From contig NC_083511.1 of the NCBI RefSeq assembly GCF_032362555.1, positions 7,750,001 through 7,814,000 on the forward strand: DNA of 64,000 bases, read 5' to 3'. Position numbers and translations under genes: made by a program. The stretch is from Amyelois transitella. Taxonomy: Eukaryota > Arthropoda > Insecta > Lepidoptera > Pyralidae. Under the pieces are notes generated by a model. That model was not told the DNA's origin. It did no database searches and worked only from the letters and a program-made list of their open reading frames with translations. This document shows positions 20,046-32,881 of this stretch, in pieces. Each line of letters begins with the position of its first letter. The stretch's first letter is position 1.

Positions 20046-23000
20046 TTTAAATGAGATAATTTGTTTTACGGTTAATAATTCGATATAATATATCTACTTA
20101 TAAGGTAAAATTCATGTTAATATATTGACTACATATGATGGAAAAAATTGTGGAAGTTTAAAGATGTTCTTTCTTTGAACTATGAGTACAAAATTGTGAC
20201 AAGTAAGTATGTATCGAATAGGTGAGTTAAAAAATATTTAGTACAAAATTGTTTATTTACTTTTCTTATAAGAATCAAAAAAGGTTTGGGTAAAAAAATT
20301 GCCAGCTGGTACAAATGGAATACAAATCAACATATCTAACAAGAAAAGAATAAATAGGACAATTACGTATGGTTAACTTTTGGTAGCCACTTCCTCTAAG
20401 CTTTTATTACTCATGGCATTTTTTGAGCGATTTCTTTGATGTCGATATACCAAGAATAACTTGTTTATGGAATGTTCATATGTTACATTGGTTATAGATG
20501 CATACATACACCTATGTACAGAAACAACAATTCAGAATCTACGTTCAACCCTATCACTCAAGGGAGTACTTTGAGATGCTTCGGTGACTTAATTTATAGC
20601 ATGCATGTAACATTCAAATGTGTTTCATAACTAAGATGCTAATTAAGTGTCAGTTTTAAGCGTCAACTTTAATTCTCTCTTAGATTTTATAGAAAAGTTA
20701 TTAACTAGTGTGATAATACCTATTATAAGACATCCAAATAAAAAGCCAAAGATTTATTTAAGAAGTCGATATATTTTTTACAATATCATTATATAAAAGT
20801 AATTATAATTTTTCTAAATGCGGCTCTGTTATTAACATCAAGTACCTATAATTAATTTTAAGCCTATGATAACAATAAAATAAAGTAAATTATACGTCGG
20901 AACAGTCAGAACAAGAAGATATCAGTAATTTTCTACTGGTCTAAGCTAAGAATTATTCTCCAATTACCTAATCTTAATTGAAAGCTTATTGAGCTATATA
21001 CGTAAAAGTTGTTGATAATCTCCTTGATCTGCCTCTTCCTACGCATATTGATTTATTTTAATGTCAATTCTAGAACAAATTTTTAAATCATTCTGCAGAC
21101 TCCCACTTCCCTACGTTGCGGTGGCGTGCATAAATACATAACTAGAAACTACAATTGGCGACATTGACGTTCTGCCACCGGACAAACGCTTTCCCAAACA
21201 TTTATTAACGAACAGAGAAATCATTGGAGTTTCATTAATGTAAAAGTTAGTTTTGTCATTTAGATAAAATTTTAATCATATATCTAGTAATTCGAATTAT
21301 TTTCTCAATATATATTATTAATTGATGTGGAACGCCATCTGCGCAGACACGCTGGCGGCGTTTTATCTTCCAGTGACCAGTATATAAGTATAAGACAAAT
21401 AAATACCATTGTCTCGGCACCCAGTATGACTTTATACCCTTTGGTATCGAGACACTTGGTTCGTAGGGCCGGAGCGACGTGGGCTTTACAAGGCGCTCGG
21501 CAAACTGTTGAGAGAGGCAACGGGTGACACTTGGCAGCTTTCTTGCACAGCGGAATGTTGCCTGTGTGATGAGAATCCAACCAAGAAGTCCAAACTTAAA
21601 ATATATTTTTTTAGTATTTAGTTCAATTAGGTAGATTAATTATAAGTTGGTACAGTTCAGAAATTGTAATACTCACATTTTCTCTACTTTATTAAATTAA
21701 ACTGTTATTGTGTTTTAGTAATTGTATTTATGAAATAAAAGAGTTTTTCAATTTAAAATATTTCTTAAATAATTTCTTTAATTTTGTAGTAAAACACAGG
21801 ACACTGTTACTTATGATGAACCGTATTTGTTTCTATTAACTATGTAATTAAAAATACAGTTTTAACAAAAATGCACAAAATTTTGTTCGATATTGTAAAC
21901 TAAGTTACTTATATGATATCTGGTGAAGTCTAGACGTTGAAGCTAAAAGTATATTGTGTTGTATTTAGATAAGAGATTACACCACAGACTACAAACCCTA
22001 CTGTTATTAGTATTTCCTTTGTATTCAACTAAATATTTTGAAACCGTCCACTCCACAGTTTTCAGTTTGCGTTCACGTCGTGCATACATCACGAGCTGCG
22101 ACCATTATTCTAATTGGTCACAAATTATGCCTGATCGGGTTAGCGCAGCTTAGTTCAGCTTTGGGGTGACCAGTAATTCGGTTTGCTGTCTATTATAGTT
22201 GATTGTGTGTTTTCTTATATAATCATACTTTATTGTGTACTTAATCTGTAGGTACACAGTAAAGAATGAAGTCTAAGCTTGGTTAAAAATAAGGTTGTTA
22301 TCCTTGACCTAGCTTCCATCCCATCAAGTTAGTAGATTAAGATTGAAATAGATTCCAATAAAGTCTCACATTAACATTACATAGAAATCCCATAAACATG
22401 TGACATTTAATGTGCTTTGTTTCAGAGGAAACTAAAGTTTGTTCCTATCCCATCCCATTACCAAACAAAAGGAACAACAAAATTTTAGTCTTGTCTAAAC
22501 ACAGCAAAATTTTCTTAAAATAAAGTATTAAAAATATACAAACCAAAAGATGAATCAGTTTACCATACTTTGTACAATTTTAACAATACTAATGTGTTTC
22601 GTTAATTAAAATTAAGAATATTAGTCGGTGGCAGATTACACCCGTATCTACTTAACCCTTCTGTTTTAAATATCACACTGTCAACGTAATTTATTCGTTT
22701 TTGGTTTGACGGTACGGACAGAAAAAGTTTTTTTTTATTATTAGGAACTTATTTTGTCTCTTTTTAATTCTACATATATATTTTGAAAAGGTATTATTTC
22801 AGCGTAAGTACATGTACTATCTTAGACCTTATCAATTTTACAGAAATTTGTCCATAGAAATATTAAAATATTATATTTCATTCTCCTATTTTACATGTTT
22901 TACTTCATAATTGACGTTATTTTTTTATTTAACAAAAGTTGGTTAATTGTTTTGTTATTTTTTTCATATATCATTCACGTAAAAACATAGCTTACACATT

Positions 23001-24430
23001 GGAAAAACATTATAAAATAAAAAGTATTTAAGGTGCACGAAGACACGGGCAACAGATAATTAAATAATAATTCAAATATATTTGTCTTTTATTTTATATT
23101 CTGACCCTACAAATGTGTCATGAATCAGAGCTTTGTTATCTCTCCTTTGTATCCAATTTAACATGTGGCTTGTAGAAATGGCTGCATATCACGATTTTTA
23201 AAAAGTATAACAAAAAATGTTTGACGATAACCCCAACAAACCTTAGCAAAATAGTATTACCTAGTAAAAGTATCTAATACACTAGTTTATTAAAAAATAT
23301 ATGAAAAATATTTAAATGATATTAGTGATTGCTAGAAATTTTGCTAAAGTTTACGCCAGAAACGCAAAAATAGCGATAGAAATTTTTTACGAGTAGGTAC
23401 TGTAATATTTAGGCGTATTTTAAAAATGGAAGATTATCAGGCAACATCGTGTAAACGAGATTCCCGCCAAAGACCACGCAACCGCAGCCCGCCATGTTTT
23501 ATTCAAATTTACTCACATTCCACTAACGGAGACCTCCGAATTGTATTCCCTCGTCTCACCATACATCTTCCTCACTGCACTTATTTATAACGGCACGGAT
23601 AAGTTACATTCTGAATACTTTTGTGACTTTTTGTTTATAAAAAAAGCATTGCTCGTTCAAAAACTGTTTTTATTTAGGACGTGGTACTTTTTTTCGTGAA
23701 AATTCACATTAGAATGTCTTTCAACTACATGATAACGCTTTACGACAATTTCATCAAATTTGATGTGATACACAGGTTTGAAGTGGGCAGAAGGTCTACA
23801 GGCTTACGACTAAAATTTAATTAGAAATAGTTTCGAACATATCTATATTTAAATTATGATTTTTTCTATAGAAGTTGATAATTCTCTAATACGGATCTAG
23901 TTCAGGTTTTCACTTATTGCTTATCATCCAATGATTTCCAGCAGATTAATTGAACTAGCACACAATGATATTTGTGATTTGAATCATGATGTGTATTGGT
24001 AGGTAGTACAAGTTCTCTCTACAAGATCTCAAGCTTCTCATTTGATCATCCGCCATGTCCTTCAATGAAATCTCAATTCCATTCACGTTCAAGAAAATCT
24101 GTAGCCAGAATATCGGATACCATAACACTCATAATAAATAACACTGCAGCCTTATAAATTATTATCGTGTTAGCTCACTGCTCATTTGCTGACGAAGTTT
24201 GGCCCCCTGGGAGTTCAGCCAATCACGGGGCGAAGCAAACTTGTTATGGGAAAAAGTTGAACCTTGTAGGTATAGACTGAAAATGTAGGTTATGTGATTT
24301 TAGGCTTGTTTCGGTAAAATGATAAACAAAGTTTGAAAAATTATAATTGTTTTTATATTTTCAAAGAAGCAATAAAACACCATTTCTTGCTAGCTTAGTT
24401 TTGTACGCTTTTCACGCCGAAACCACCGAG
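20046..24430. other. Long non-coding stretch
   Basis: No gene supported over 4.4 kb. A GC-rich block at 21320-21580 has a 91-codon minus-strand frame (TTG at its start, no ATG) with no recognised domain. Another at 23440-23600 (CCCGCCAAAGACCACGCAAC) has no frame and may be single-copy conserved DNA. A decayed family D end lies near 23025-23060. Confidence 0.45.
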
Positions 24431-24560
24431 CTTGCATGAAGAGAGTTATGAATGTGGATGAAGCGAAGGAAGTATGCAGAGATCGTGGCAAGTGGAAAGA
24501 GGTAGTCCCTGCCTACCCCTCCGGGAAAGAGGCGTGATTTTTTGTATGTATGTATGTATG
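24431..24560 (+). repeat. Family C: 3' end of a non-LTR element
   Basis: Encodes a short in-frame tail MNVDEAKEVCRDRGKWKEVV followed by PAYPSGKEA and a stop, then a TGTATG microsatellite. This is the signature of a 5'-truncated LINE keeping only the end of its RT frame. I think it RTE-like, but with only about 30 residues that is not firm. Confidence 0.6.
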
Positions 24561-24894
24561 TTCACGCCGAACAATGGCTGGCACGAATCTTCAAAATCCA
24601 TTGTTTTTTAAATGTAGCGTAATATTACGAGTACCTATTTCCATTTCATCTTTACTAATAACAATGCATGTTTAGACCGCTAGAGATAAAGATCCAAGGC
24701 TCTATGCAAAATTATTGTAGTAAACTTCTATTTTACTATTAAGTTAACCAACAAAACATGCACATGTTAAAGTTACTTTTCGAAACTTAATTAAACAATT
24801 ATTGTAAGCACGTTAAACACATAACTCATATTCGTTCATTACACTTCCTGAAACATTTTTCTAAAACTTTTGCTCGAAAAAGAACAGTTTTTTT

Positions 24895-25080
24895 TCTACC
24901 TCAGCACGGACCGATGCATCATCGAGTTACGGCCGACGCCCCGGCTCTGTTGATGGCGACAATTTTTCAGCGAAGTGGGTACAGAACAATCCTTGATTAA
25001 TCCGTGAGACTATTGAAGCGCGAGAGGTAATTGGTGGACCAGCTAGTTTTGATACTCGCAAAATTGGCGTAGCGATTATT
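24895..25080. promoter_or_regulatory. GC-richer single-copy block, possible enhancer
   Basis: Holds TACGGCCGACGCCCCGG, CTTGATTAATCCGTGAG and GAGGTAATTGGTGG, the last two with homeodomain-like TGATTAAT and TAATTG cores. No open frame. Regulatory role inferred only. Confidence 0.25.
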
Positions 25081-25939
25081 GCATTATAAAAATATTCTAG
25101 AGAGACAAATTTTTAGAGCATGAGATTAAAATGTTAGACCAACATTATTCTTTAATGCACCTGTAGAATGGCAAAAATTTTGATTTGAAAATTGGTCACT
25201 TACAAAAACGATAAACAAACTTACAAACACGATAAACCAAAAAAAACGGATGGTAGGTAAAATCCTGGGTTGATGGAGGAACATTTGAAATTTGACTATG
25301 TTTTAAAGGAATGTATTATTATCGGTATTCATTTTCGAATGATCCTAGTTCTAATTAAAAATAATTAGTGTTCTAGAGAATGTTCTTTGATCAAAACCGT
25401 ACAATCGCTTTTTATATTTGCACCAATACTTACCATAGAGCTGTGCATTAATATTTTGGCTGAGTTTTTCATCGGGAATTCCCGAGAGTCGGGAGGCGGG
25501 AGGATCGCTCCGTCTCAATAAATTATCGGAGATGAGCGGAACATTAACTAATTACTGAATACCTGGAGTATCGATGAGATATTGTATTATATTTTGGTTA
25601 TTTGAAGCTGTATTTATTTTTTGTTTTTCATACTTCAAAAGAGTAGAGTATAATGAAAATATTAAATTGAAATAGAAATTATGCCCAAATGCTAGACTGA
25701 TTCACAGACAGAACATAAATATTGTAAGCAATAATTCAATATACATAAGTTATGATCGTTCTCAAAATATACATACACTGATATTTTCACATGATAAATT
25801 TTGCCATAATAAAATGATTTTGAAGCTGTCTCAAAATCTAACCAGTCAACATAATTTCTTTTATGTTACATTTATTGAGCGCTTCTTATAAAAAACAAAC
25901 TTTAACATACAATTTACATTCAACCAAAAACGTAATATG
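25081..25939. other. Non-coding stretch
   Basis: AT-rich DNA with one GC-rich patch at 25470-25560. No gene or repeat recognised. Confidence 0.4.
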
Positions 25940-26345
25940 GCAAAAGACCTTGTCGATTGCTAATTTAAAACTGCAATTCAACTCAAACAGAGACCGATCC
26001 TTTGTTGCAAACAAAATGCAAATCCAGACGTTTTACCCTTTGCCCGGGCATATTTAATTCAAGCCCCGGGATTCAGGTAACAATCGCGAAACACCGGTAA
26101 CTGTAAGTGTAAACGAAGAGAAAGTACGAAAATTTTTCCGGGCGCGGGAGAGAAAAAAAAAACAAAGTAAAACTCCGCCTTGCTTATTTCCCCTGGCGAT
26201 GCCCCGACGTTCCCGGTTATCCAGGAAATGGAAAATATTGCGATAAGACGCATTATAGATTAAACACGTAACATATGGTTCGTCTAATGTCGGCGTCGCG
26301 CCTTTAAAAGTTGTAATGACTTGATAAGGTCCTTTATTATGCAAA
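25940..26345. promoter_or_regulatory. 400-bp GC-richer block, possible conserved element
   Basis: Contains TTACCCTTTGCCCGGGCATA, AAGCCCCGGGATTCAGG and TCCCCTGGCGATGCCCCGAC. Frames of 64-96 codons cross it in several phases on both strands, which is what GC-rich non-coding DNA with few stops gives. No domain is visible. I favour a conserved non-coding element over an exon. Confidence 0.25.
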
Positions 26346-27957
26346 CTGCTGCTGTTATTCCGATTTTGATAATGATATGGTTGTTAGGAGGTATTATTAT
26401 GGTAAACAGGTTAAATGGCGTTATATTGTATAGGAACTGATATGTAAGTATTGTAGTATTTTATTCTTTTGAGACGTGGTGGTTTTGTTTGGGTAATATA
26501 TTTGAAGTAAAACTAAAATTAAGGAAAATAACGAATTACTTCGTAATATAAACCAGATTTAGTTTTTTGCGAGAAAAAAATAAGAAGCAACGGGTCGCAC
26601 TTTGACGGTGTCGCTAGGAGTGGAAACTTGGGTTTACGTTAGACATATTTTTTCTATGCAACTACGGATGACAGTATTACGAATTTTCGATCAGGTGCGC
26701 GGGTTTAACATTTTTTACCCACCTCAAGAAGTGCACAAGTCCGACATTTTTTTATTTTATTAATAAATTTAAATTTTTTTTTTATTAATAACAAATACTT
26801 ATTATTGTAACCACAGCTACTTTCGAGTGCGTGATGGTAATCGCTATTAGATCAGAATTTAAAGCCGCGCACACATGTTCACTACTCGGATTACGCGGTG
26901 TAAAACCCCCTATATCATATGTTACAGCTGCGTAGAAAGCAACTAATTCTTAAACCCCAACTCTAAATAGGAGGATATCACATAGATATTTCATTTTTTT
27001 TTATTTTTTAACGAAATCAAAGGCTCTAATGAAATGCCTAAAAAATGTATCGATATTCTGTTTTATCATTTTTGGAGTTCAATTGCTTAGAATTTTTCTT
27101 TTCTTTCGTTTTCTTATTTCGAAATCTTCGACCAAAAACTACCACCCATTTTCTGATTGTTCGGGAATCTGAAAATAACATCCAAATACTTAGAATTCAC
27201 GATATCGCCATTGTTGGATGTATGCCAAAATAATGGCGCGAAACGCTGAAAATGAGCAGTCATTGGCAAAGTGTAACCCAAGTACCATCGCATATGGTAA
27301 GACTAATTCCATGTAAGAGGGGTTGTAATATAAAAACCAAATTAGGGATGATGCAACGACCCACCCCTTCGATTTCTGATAGATTCCATTATACGCTTAT
27401 ATCGTGATGCATTAAGATGATGTATGCATGTGAGTTTCTTTTTTAAAATGTTTTTTCTAAATGTGAATTTCAAAATCCTTAGGATATTTTGTATTGTTTG
27501 AAACTAAAATTCTAGTTAATAAAATTAGTTCTCAATTTAATTATAAAACAATTTTAAACGTGTGCGTATTCTTCAACAAACCTATTAAATAAGATTAACC
27601 GCACATTTAAATAAATTCTTTCTAGAATTTTTGTAACGAGAAAAAATATCGCGACAAAGATAAATGTTTAGGTATCCGAGTTAACAAACCAACTTCTCTG
27701 AATTTTTAATTACAAAATAAGAAAAGTGATCCCTACTCGATCTTTCATACAATTTTCATACACAAAACTATCGATTTCACCATAGGGCCACATGTTGCGC
27801 AATTTGCACTGATCTGTACACCCGCTGTGCTGAATAAATTATTTCGCACGCCCCTCCTATCAAAACAATTATTTGAACAACAAAAGATACTTGATTATGG
27901 AACTTATGATATCACAGTTTTTATTTATTGCTTCATAATTTATGATAATTGGGAAGA
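26346..27957. other. Non-coding stretch
   Basis: No gene. Patches near 26580-26940 and 27220-27420 are less AT-rich and apparently single-copy. Confidence 0.45.
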
Positions 27958-28016
27958 CAAGTGTTATTGTTATCATGCACTTGTTTTGTACAAGTGCATG
28001 ATAACAATAACACTTG
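27958..28016. repeat. Perfect stem-loop, 27-bp arms
   Basis: Left arm 27958-27984 and right arm 27990-28016 are exact reverse complements with a 5-nt loop (TTTGT). The stem includes GTTATTGTTATCATGCACTT. The long open frames crossing it on both strands are artefacts of the symmetry. There are no mismatches or bulges, unlike a typical animal pre-miRNA. Confidence 0.9.
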
Positions 28017-28041
28017 AGTTCTTTAATCCATTCCACACTGG

Positions 28042-28096
28042 AATATGTATCTGAAAACAATCGTATATTAAATACGATTGTTTTCAGATACATATT
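28042..28096. repeat. Perfect stem-loop, 25-bp arms
   Basis: Left arm 28042-28066 and right arm 28072-28096 pair exactly around a 5-nt loop (ATTAA). The stem includes ATGTATCTGAAAACAATCGT. It lies 25 bp after another perfect stem-loop of unrelated sequence. Confidence 0.9.
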
Positions 28097-28402
28097 TTTT
28101 TATTTTTCAACCTTAGCCTGTATACCTAATTTATTACTTTTCTTTAATATAAATACTAAGTAGAAACACCATAAAAGCCCGAAAGAAGACCCCAGGCCAC
28201 GTAGCATAGACGGAGGGTGCTACTGAGTATATATATAATAATATGTAAATGTAATAAAAAATATAAGAGTACATTTTTAACAAGTATCAGCCTATTTTCG
28301 CATGTTTTCATATATTTTTAAATTGTTTCATATAGTTACTTTAATGTTGTTTCATATATTTTTCACTCAGACCTGAAAATTTAAAAAATATTTAATTTGT
28401 AT

Positions 28403-28545
28403 GGATACATATAGTCACTTATTTATCCCTCGTAGGGTAAACAGAGCCAACAGTCTTGAAAAGGCTGCAAGGCCAGCTGTATGGCTTAAAGAAGGAATTG
28501 AGACTCAAATAGTTACAGGTTGCTAGTCCATCACCTACAAGATTT
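28403..28545 (+). repeat. Family A repeat, 5' part
   Basis: Forward copy with GTAGGGTAAACAGAGCCAAC, CTTGAAAAGGCT, GAATTGAGACTCAAATAG and ACAGGTTGCTAGTCCATCAC. Confidence 0.7.
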
Positions 28546-30883
28546 TCTATTTTATTTTAATTTTAACTTGTATGTATTTACCAACTTTGAAACAAAAGCG
28601 CTGGAAATATCACTACTTGTATGATTTTAAATGAACCAAAATTCGAACAATTCTAGAAATTTCGTTCACGTTCCTCAATTCCTAGGGTCCGTCCAGACTA
28701 GCCGGTAATCAGTCGAGCGGTAATGAATCCCGCGGGAGCGGCACGGGAACAACAATCGTGACTTAACTTCCCGATCTATTCCCAATACTACGTCTGATTT
28801 ACAGCAGTGAGAATGATGCTTAATTGTATCAAAGAGTTAATATAGAACAATTATCGAGGGAAAGTAAATTTAAGAAAAGGACGTGTTATGTATGTACATA
28901 GGATGTAGATATAGGACTTTCCACCTTTTTTACAAAGTAGTTTTGGTTTATGAACACATTTTAACTAAAACGGCCTAAAATTATTGGCAATCGTTGTAGA
29001 AACAGTAATTTTTAAATTTTACACCTGTGTACTGTGTTACACATGTCTACTATAGGCACTCTGTTGTCTTAAGTTGAAATTTCCTTATATTTTAACTAAG
29101 CTTTTACTCGCAATTTCATCCGCATCAGATTAACCTACATGCGCGAATTTAACGCCTACTCTGAAATAATACAGGTTTCTTGGATCTTAAGTTTTTACCG
29201 GGACGAAAAAAACCGACCTCCTCTAGACTCTTTATATAGGTACGCGAAATTTCAAGAAGATTGGTTTAGTAGATAACACATGAAAAGACAACAAATAAAT
29301 AAATAAACTTACTTTTGTATTAATAATATTAATTGGGATGTTCGCGAGCCCACTTCTTTTTACTGGCACATTACTCAGCTTGCAAAAGCTTTTCTTTCCA
29401 AATTTACTTGTAATTAATAGAAGCGGTCCATTAACGGGATCGATTTTCCAAGCAAGATCCAAACAACCCCCTTGCGAATTAAGCCAATAACGCAAAAAAG
29501 AGGGGCAGAGACCTAAATGAGGCGTCTCGTGTTACTCTGAATATTTATGAGCGGCGATCTGCTTAGCCGATGTTAATGCTTCTAGTTTTTTGTATGTAAA
29601 TAGATGAAGAAATGTTTTAGAAATACAGTCTCTTATCTGAGCGTGTTTCTAGCATCTCTGGTTTTTGGAAAATCAGTAATAAAATCTTAGCAACGATATT
29701 ATTTAGATGATTTAGTATAAAGAGAGATGTGCTTCCTACATTATTTTTTTCAAACCAATCACTAACTAAATTTTAAAGGATTTGTAGATATGTCGATGGT
29801 TATTTAAACCATAAAGTCCTGTTAATACGAATAATATAGGAATTATTTAATGCATGAATTATTAAGATTTATCAACAGCTTACATACTAAGGTAAATTGT
29901 TGGAAGTTGGGTTACCTCGTTTAGTATGTACCTACTATGCGTTCTCCGTGTAACAATATTATTTACTGGTACGTCACGTAGGTTAATTTGTTGCTAACGA
30001 AACAGTACACAACATCACAGTAACAGCTTTAAGCGTCAAAATTTTCCAAACTAAATAGCAATTATTTCAGTTTAAATAACCATCATCCATTTCCGTCCCA
30101 CTTTACTTAGCAACACCAAACTACAGGTTTCACTAACTGTCACTGAAATAGCTACCGTGGCATCAGAACTGAACAAAACAAACTTAGTTTTGCATCAACA
30201 CTGTCCAGATTAGCATATGTATGCGTAACTAGGAACGTCCCAAGTACAATAAAGCAATTATAACTGTCATATTTCACGGGACTGTATTTACATTTATATT
30301 GGAAGGCGTGCTGGATCGACTGAGGGAACTTTGTGGAGTGAAATGTGGTGAAAAATAAAGATTTGAATGTAAATTTCTGATAGCCGTTTGGACAATTTAT
30401 GCTGCGCCTGTTTTAATTAATACCGAAATAGGTCATTACCATTTATGCTACACACAACTTAAGAATTATGTTTTTTTATCTGTAAGATTTGCCAGAAATA
30501 ATTTTGGGTAAGGGAGAAGACGATTATCTTTAATGAAGTAAATTAAAAAAAAAAGGTTTTACGTACCAAGCCATTTCAAAAACCTGGTGAACCTACACTT
30601 CTTGATTAAAACAAAAAAGGGCTTCCTATATAAAGAATAGCATTTATATTTTCGATTCCAGTCCATATTTCCACTGCAGTAAAATTGTCGACGTATCTGT
30701 ATTTGCGATTCGGCGCACGGCTGCACTCTTCCTGATTCCATTTGGGAATTACCGACGCCGCAAACTCACAAATCAGTACTTTCATTGCAAAACTATGCTT
30801 GTTCTATGTAGTTGACACCGGGAGTTGAACGACTGATGAAAGTTTGCCTTCTTTTTGATATTTTTTTTTTATTTTAATATTTT
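28546..30883. other. Non-coding stretch
   Basis: No gene supported. GC-richer blocks at 28680-28790 and 29340-29580 are apparently single-copy. About 29235-29340 carries AATTTCAAGAAGATTGGTTT, also seen near 52557, a common repeat end. Confidence 0.45.
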
Positions 30884-31079
30884 TAACACATGGCCAGAAA
30901 GAAAGACAGAAAGCAGTGGAAAGAGTTGGAGGAGGCCTTTGCCATAAGGCACACTGAACTGAGAGACCTTTTGTAGTTAAATGAAGATTTCAGTTTTAAT
31001 TACCTTATTTTAATTTTGTAAAATGTCTATAGTTCGGAATTAAAGGCTTTATTATTATTATTATTATAACACATGGCCA
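30884..31079 (+). mobile_element. 5'-truncated LINE 3' end with 13-bp target-site duplication
   Basis: An insert (30897-31066) ends in (ATT)n and is flanked by identical TAACACATGGCCA at 30884-30896 and 31067-31079. Its 5' part encodes the tail of a reverse transcriptase frame, RKKDRKQWKELEEAF followed by AIRHTELRDLL and a stop, similar to RTE-type C-termini. It is a clean record of target-primed reverse transcription with strong 5' truncation. Confidence 0.88.
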
Positions 31080-31341
31080 CTGACTCACAAATCGCTTCTT
31101 TTGTTACAAAACTCGTTGTTTTCTGATTTCAATATTGATTTCTTTTTAAAGGATTTTTTATTATGTTTTTACAAGCGGAAAAAAATATTACAAACTTACA
31201 AATATGCAGTAATTGTTTTGTTTGACGTTAATTTTATGGTAACATAATGATACAAATTTTGAAGTGAATTTGATTTGGTTAAATGACGACGTAATTCAAA
31301 TTTTGTATCATTTTTTTACTACGCTTTTATTAGCTTGGGTT

Positions 31342-31500
31342 GTATGTATGTATGTATGTATGTAACGGAATCTTTGAGCTTAATTTTCACTGATTTCTAA
31401 ACGTCTGATCAACTTGAAACTTTGCACACGTATCAAGGACCGATGACAATGCAATATTTTGATAAGAGTTTCTCATTATCCTTATTAAAACTGCCAGGAT
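31342..31500 (+). repeat. Dispersed repeat start with (TATG)n
   Basis: A TGTATG microsatellite is followed by TAACGGAATCTTTGAGCTTA and AACTTGAAACTTTGCACACG, an opening I know from moth repeats. No second copy is visible in this window, so the call rests on recognition only. Confidence 0.35.
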
Positions 31501-32299
31501 TAATAAATTCATTTTTAGATCCTTCGTATGAGAGTAAGAGAGACAGAGATAGCACCAGTGCCAGTAATCTCCATACAAGAAACCAAGAAGTTCTGACGTA
31601 TAAGGAGTCCAAAAAGAGATGTAATATATTTCCATATAATGTTACTATTAACCTGAGGCTTTTTTATTTCATCGCATCGCTCCATTTAGAATTACCATTA
31701 GAAACAATAGTAGAATTAGTAGAATATTTTAAAACAATAAAAAATATATAAGTAATAAAACAAAAGTAATAAATGAAAATTGAACAACTAAATTTACAAC
31801 AATACAAGAATAAAGTTACTACCTACAGAACTTTGCGATATTTAATACGTATTTAACATATTAATGCAATTCTTGAATTAACATTAGGTATCTTTTGCCT
31901 ATTTATAATAGCAACACTGTAATACTCGTTTGAAAAATGAGTGACAGTTTTTTATGTCAAATAAGTTTTGCAGTAAGTTTTGATTGAATTCGATTCGAAC
32001 ACCTGTAAACTTTCTTTCTGTTGTTTTTTACCGGTGCCTGTGTATTTACCTATTTGCACTTTGTTTTGTGCTGATAACTTGTCGTTATTTGTAGTTTGGA
32101 ATCTTCCGTTGAGTCGAGCTTTGTTCTTCCGGATATTCGTGTGATTTTATCATCTGAGATTGGACTCTGACTGTGTTCACTGTGTTGTGCAGATATTTTT
32201 TAGATAGGACTCCTGTAAAAAGTACCTGATTATTTGAGATAGGAGTCCCAAGTTTGTGTTTGTTTTTGTGAAAGACAGTTTTACAACGAAAGTGCCACG

Positions 32300-32348
32300 A
32301 TGTCTTCAGATAAACATTGTTGCGTTCCTGGTTGTAAAGGCAGTGGAG
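32300..32348 (+). CDS. First coding exon, THAP-type zinc finger start
   Basis: ATG at 32300 with A at -3 opens MSSDKHCCVPGCKGSG, and the exon ends at a consensus donor (GAG|GTATGT) in phase 1. THAP domains start at the protein N-terminus with Cys-x(2-4)-Cys, often as CxVxGC, and this matches well. Known THAP proteins bind DNA through a C2CH zinc finger and include transcription factors and P-element-type transposases. The remaining Cys, His and AVPTIF-type parts should lie on later exons, but I could not identify one downstream in the window, so the gene may have a long intron or be a remnant. Read-through into the intron hits a stop within about 15 codons. A family A repeat lies 170 bp into the presumed intron. 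Confidence 0.45.
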
Positions 32349-32515
32349 GTATGTTTGAAATATTTTTGTTCCTGTATCAATCTGCCTCTTAATCTTGTGG
32401 TTTGATTCCTGGCAAGGCCACAATCGAAAATTATTATGTTTGCTGGATAGTCAAAAATATTATTAACAGTGATTTATCACTATAAAATTCTTTTCAACTG
32501 GGTTTAACAGTCATC

Positions 32516-32668
32516 ATACATACATATAATCACGTCTATATCCCTTGCGGGGTAGACAGAGCCAACAGTATTGTAAAGACTGATAGGCCACGTTCAGCTA
32601 TTTGGCTTTAAGATAGAATTGAGATTCAAATAGTGACAGGTTGCAAGCCCATCGCCTAAAAAAGAATC
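32516..32668 (+). repeat. Family A repeat, 5' part
   Basis: Well preserved forward copy: TACATATAATCACGTCTATA, TTGCGGGGTAGACAGAGCC, CCACGTTCAGCTATTTGG, TTGAGATTCAAATAGTGACA and TCGCCTAAAAAAGAATC, then cut. Confidence 0.8.
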
Positions 32669-32881
32669 ATCATTATGAGAACATTATGAGATTTAATCCA
32701 ATCAGGCCACATATAACTTTAAGAAAGTTAATTGTGAAAACCTCCGGCGATGGGCGCATGGTTGCAAAAGTCTTTTCTAGTATGATAGTTATACTAGAAG
32801 TGTTAACTTCCAAAAAATAATTGTATAAAAAAACTAAAAAACTATGCGTTTTATTGCAAATTGAACTAAAAAATAGAAAAT

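Noticed and set aside
21305..21580. 91-codon minus-strand frame
   Set aside because: No ATG at the start, no recognised domain, GC-rich block with a plus-strand frame too; also considered a solo LTR but no direct repeat or conserved LTR ends were seen.
26054..26344. 96-codon minus-strand frame
   Set aside because: Several phases are open together, as expected in GC-rich non-coding DNA; contains a homopolymer A run and no domain.
27827..28093. Overlapping 75- and 74-codon open frames on opposite strands
   Set aside because: They are mirror images produced by the two perfect stem-loops, not genes.
27958..28096. microRNA precursors
   Set aside because: Stems perfectly paired with 5-nt loops and no bulges; not typical of Dicer substrates in animals.
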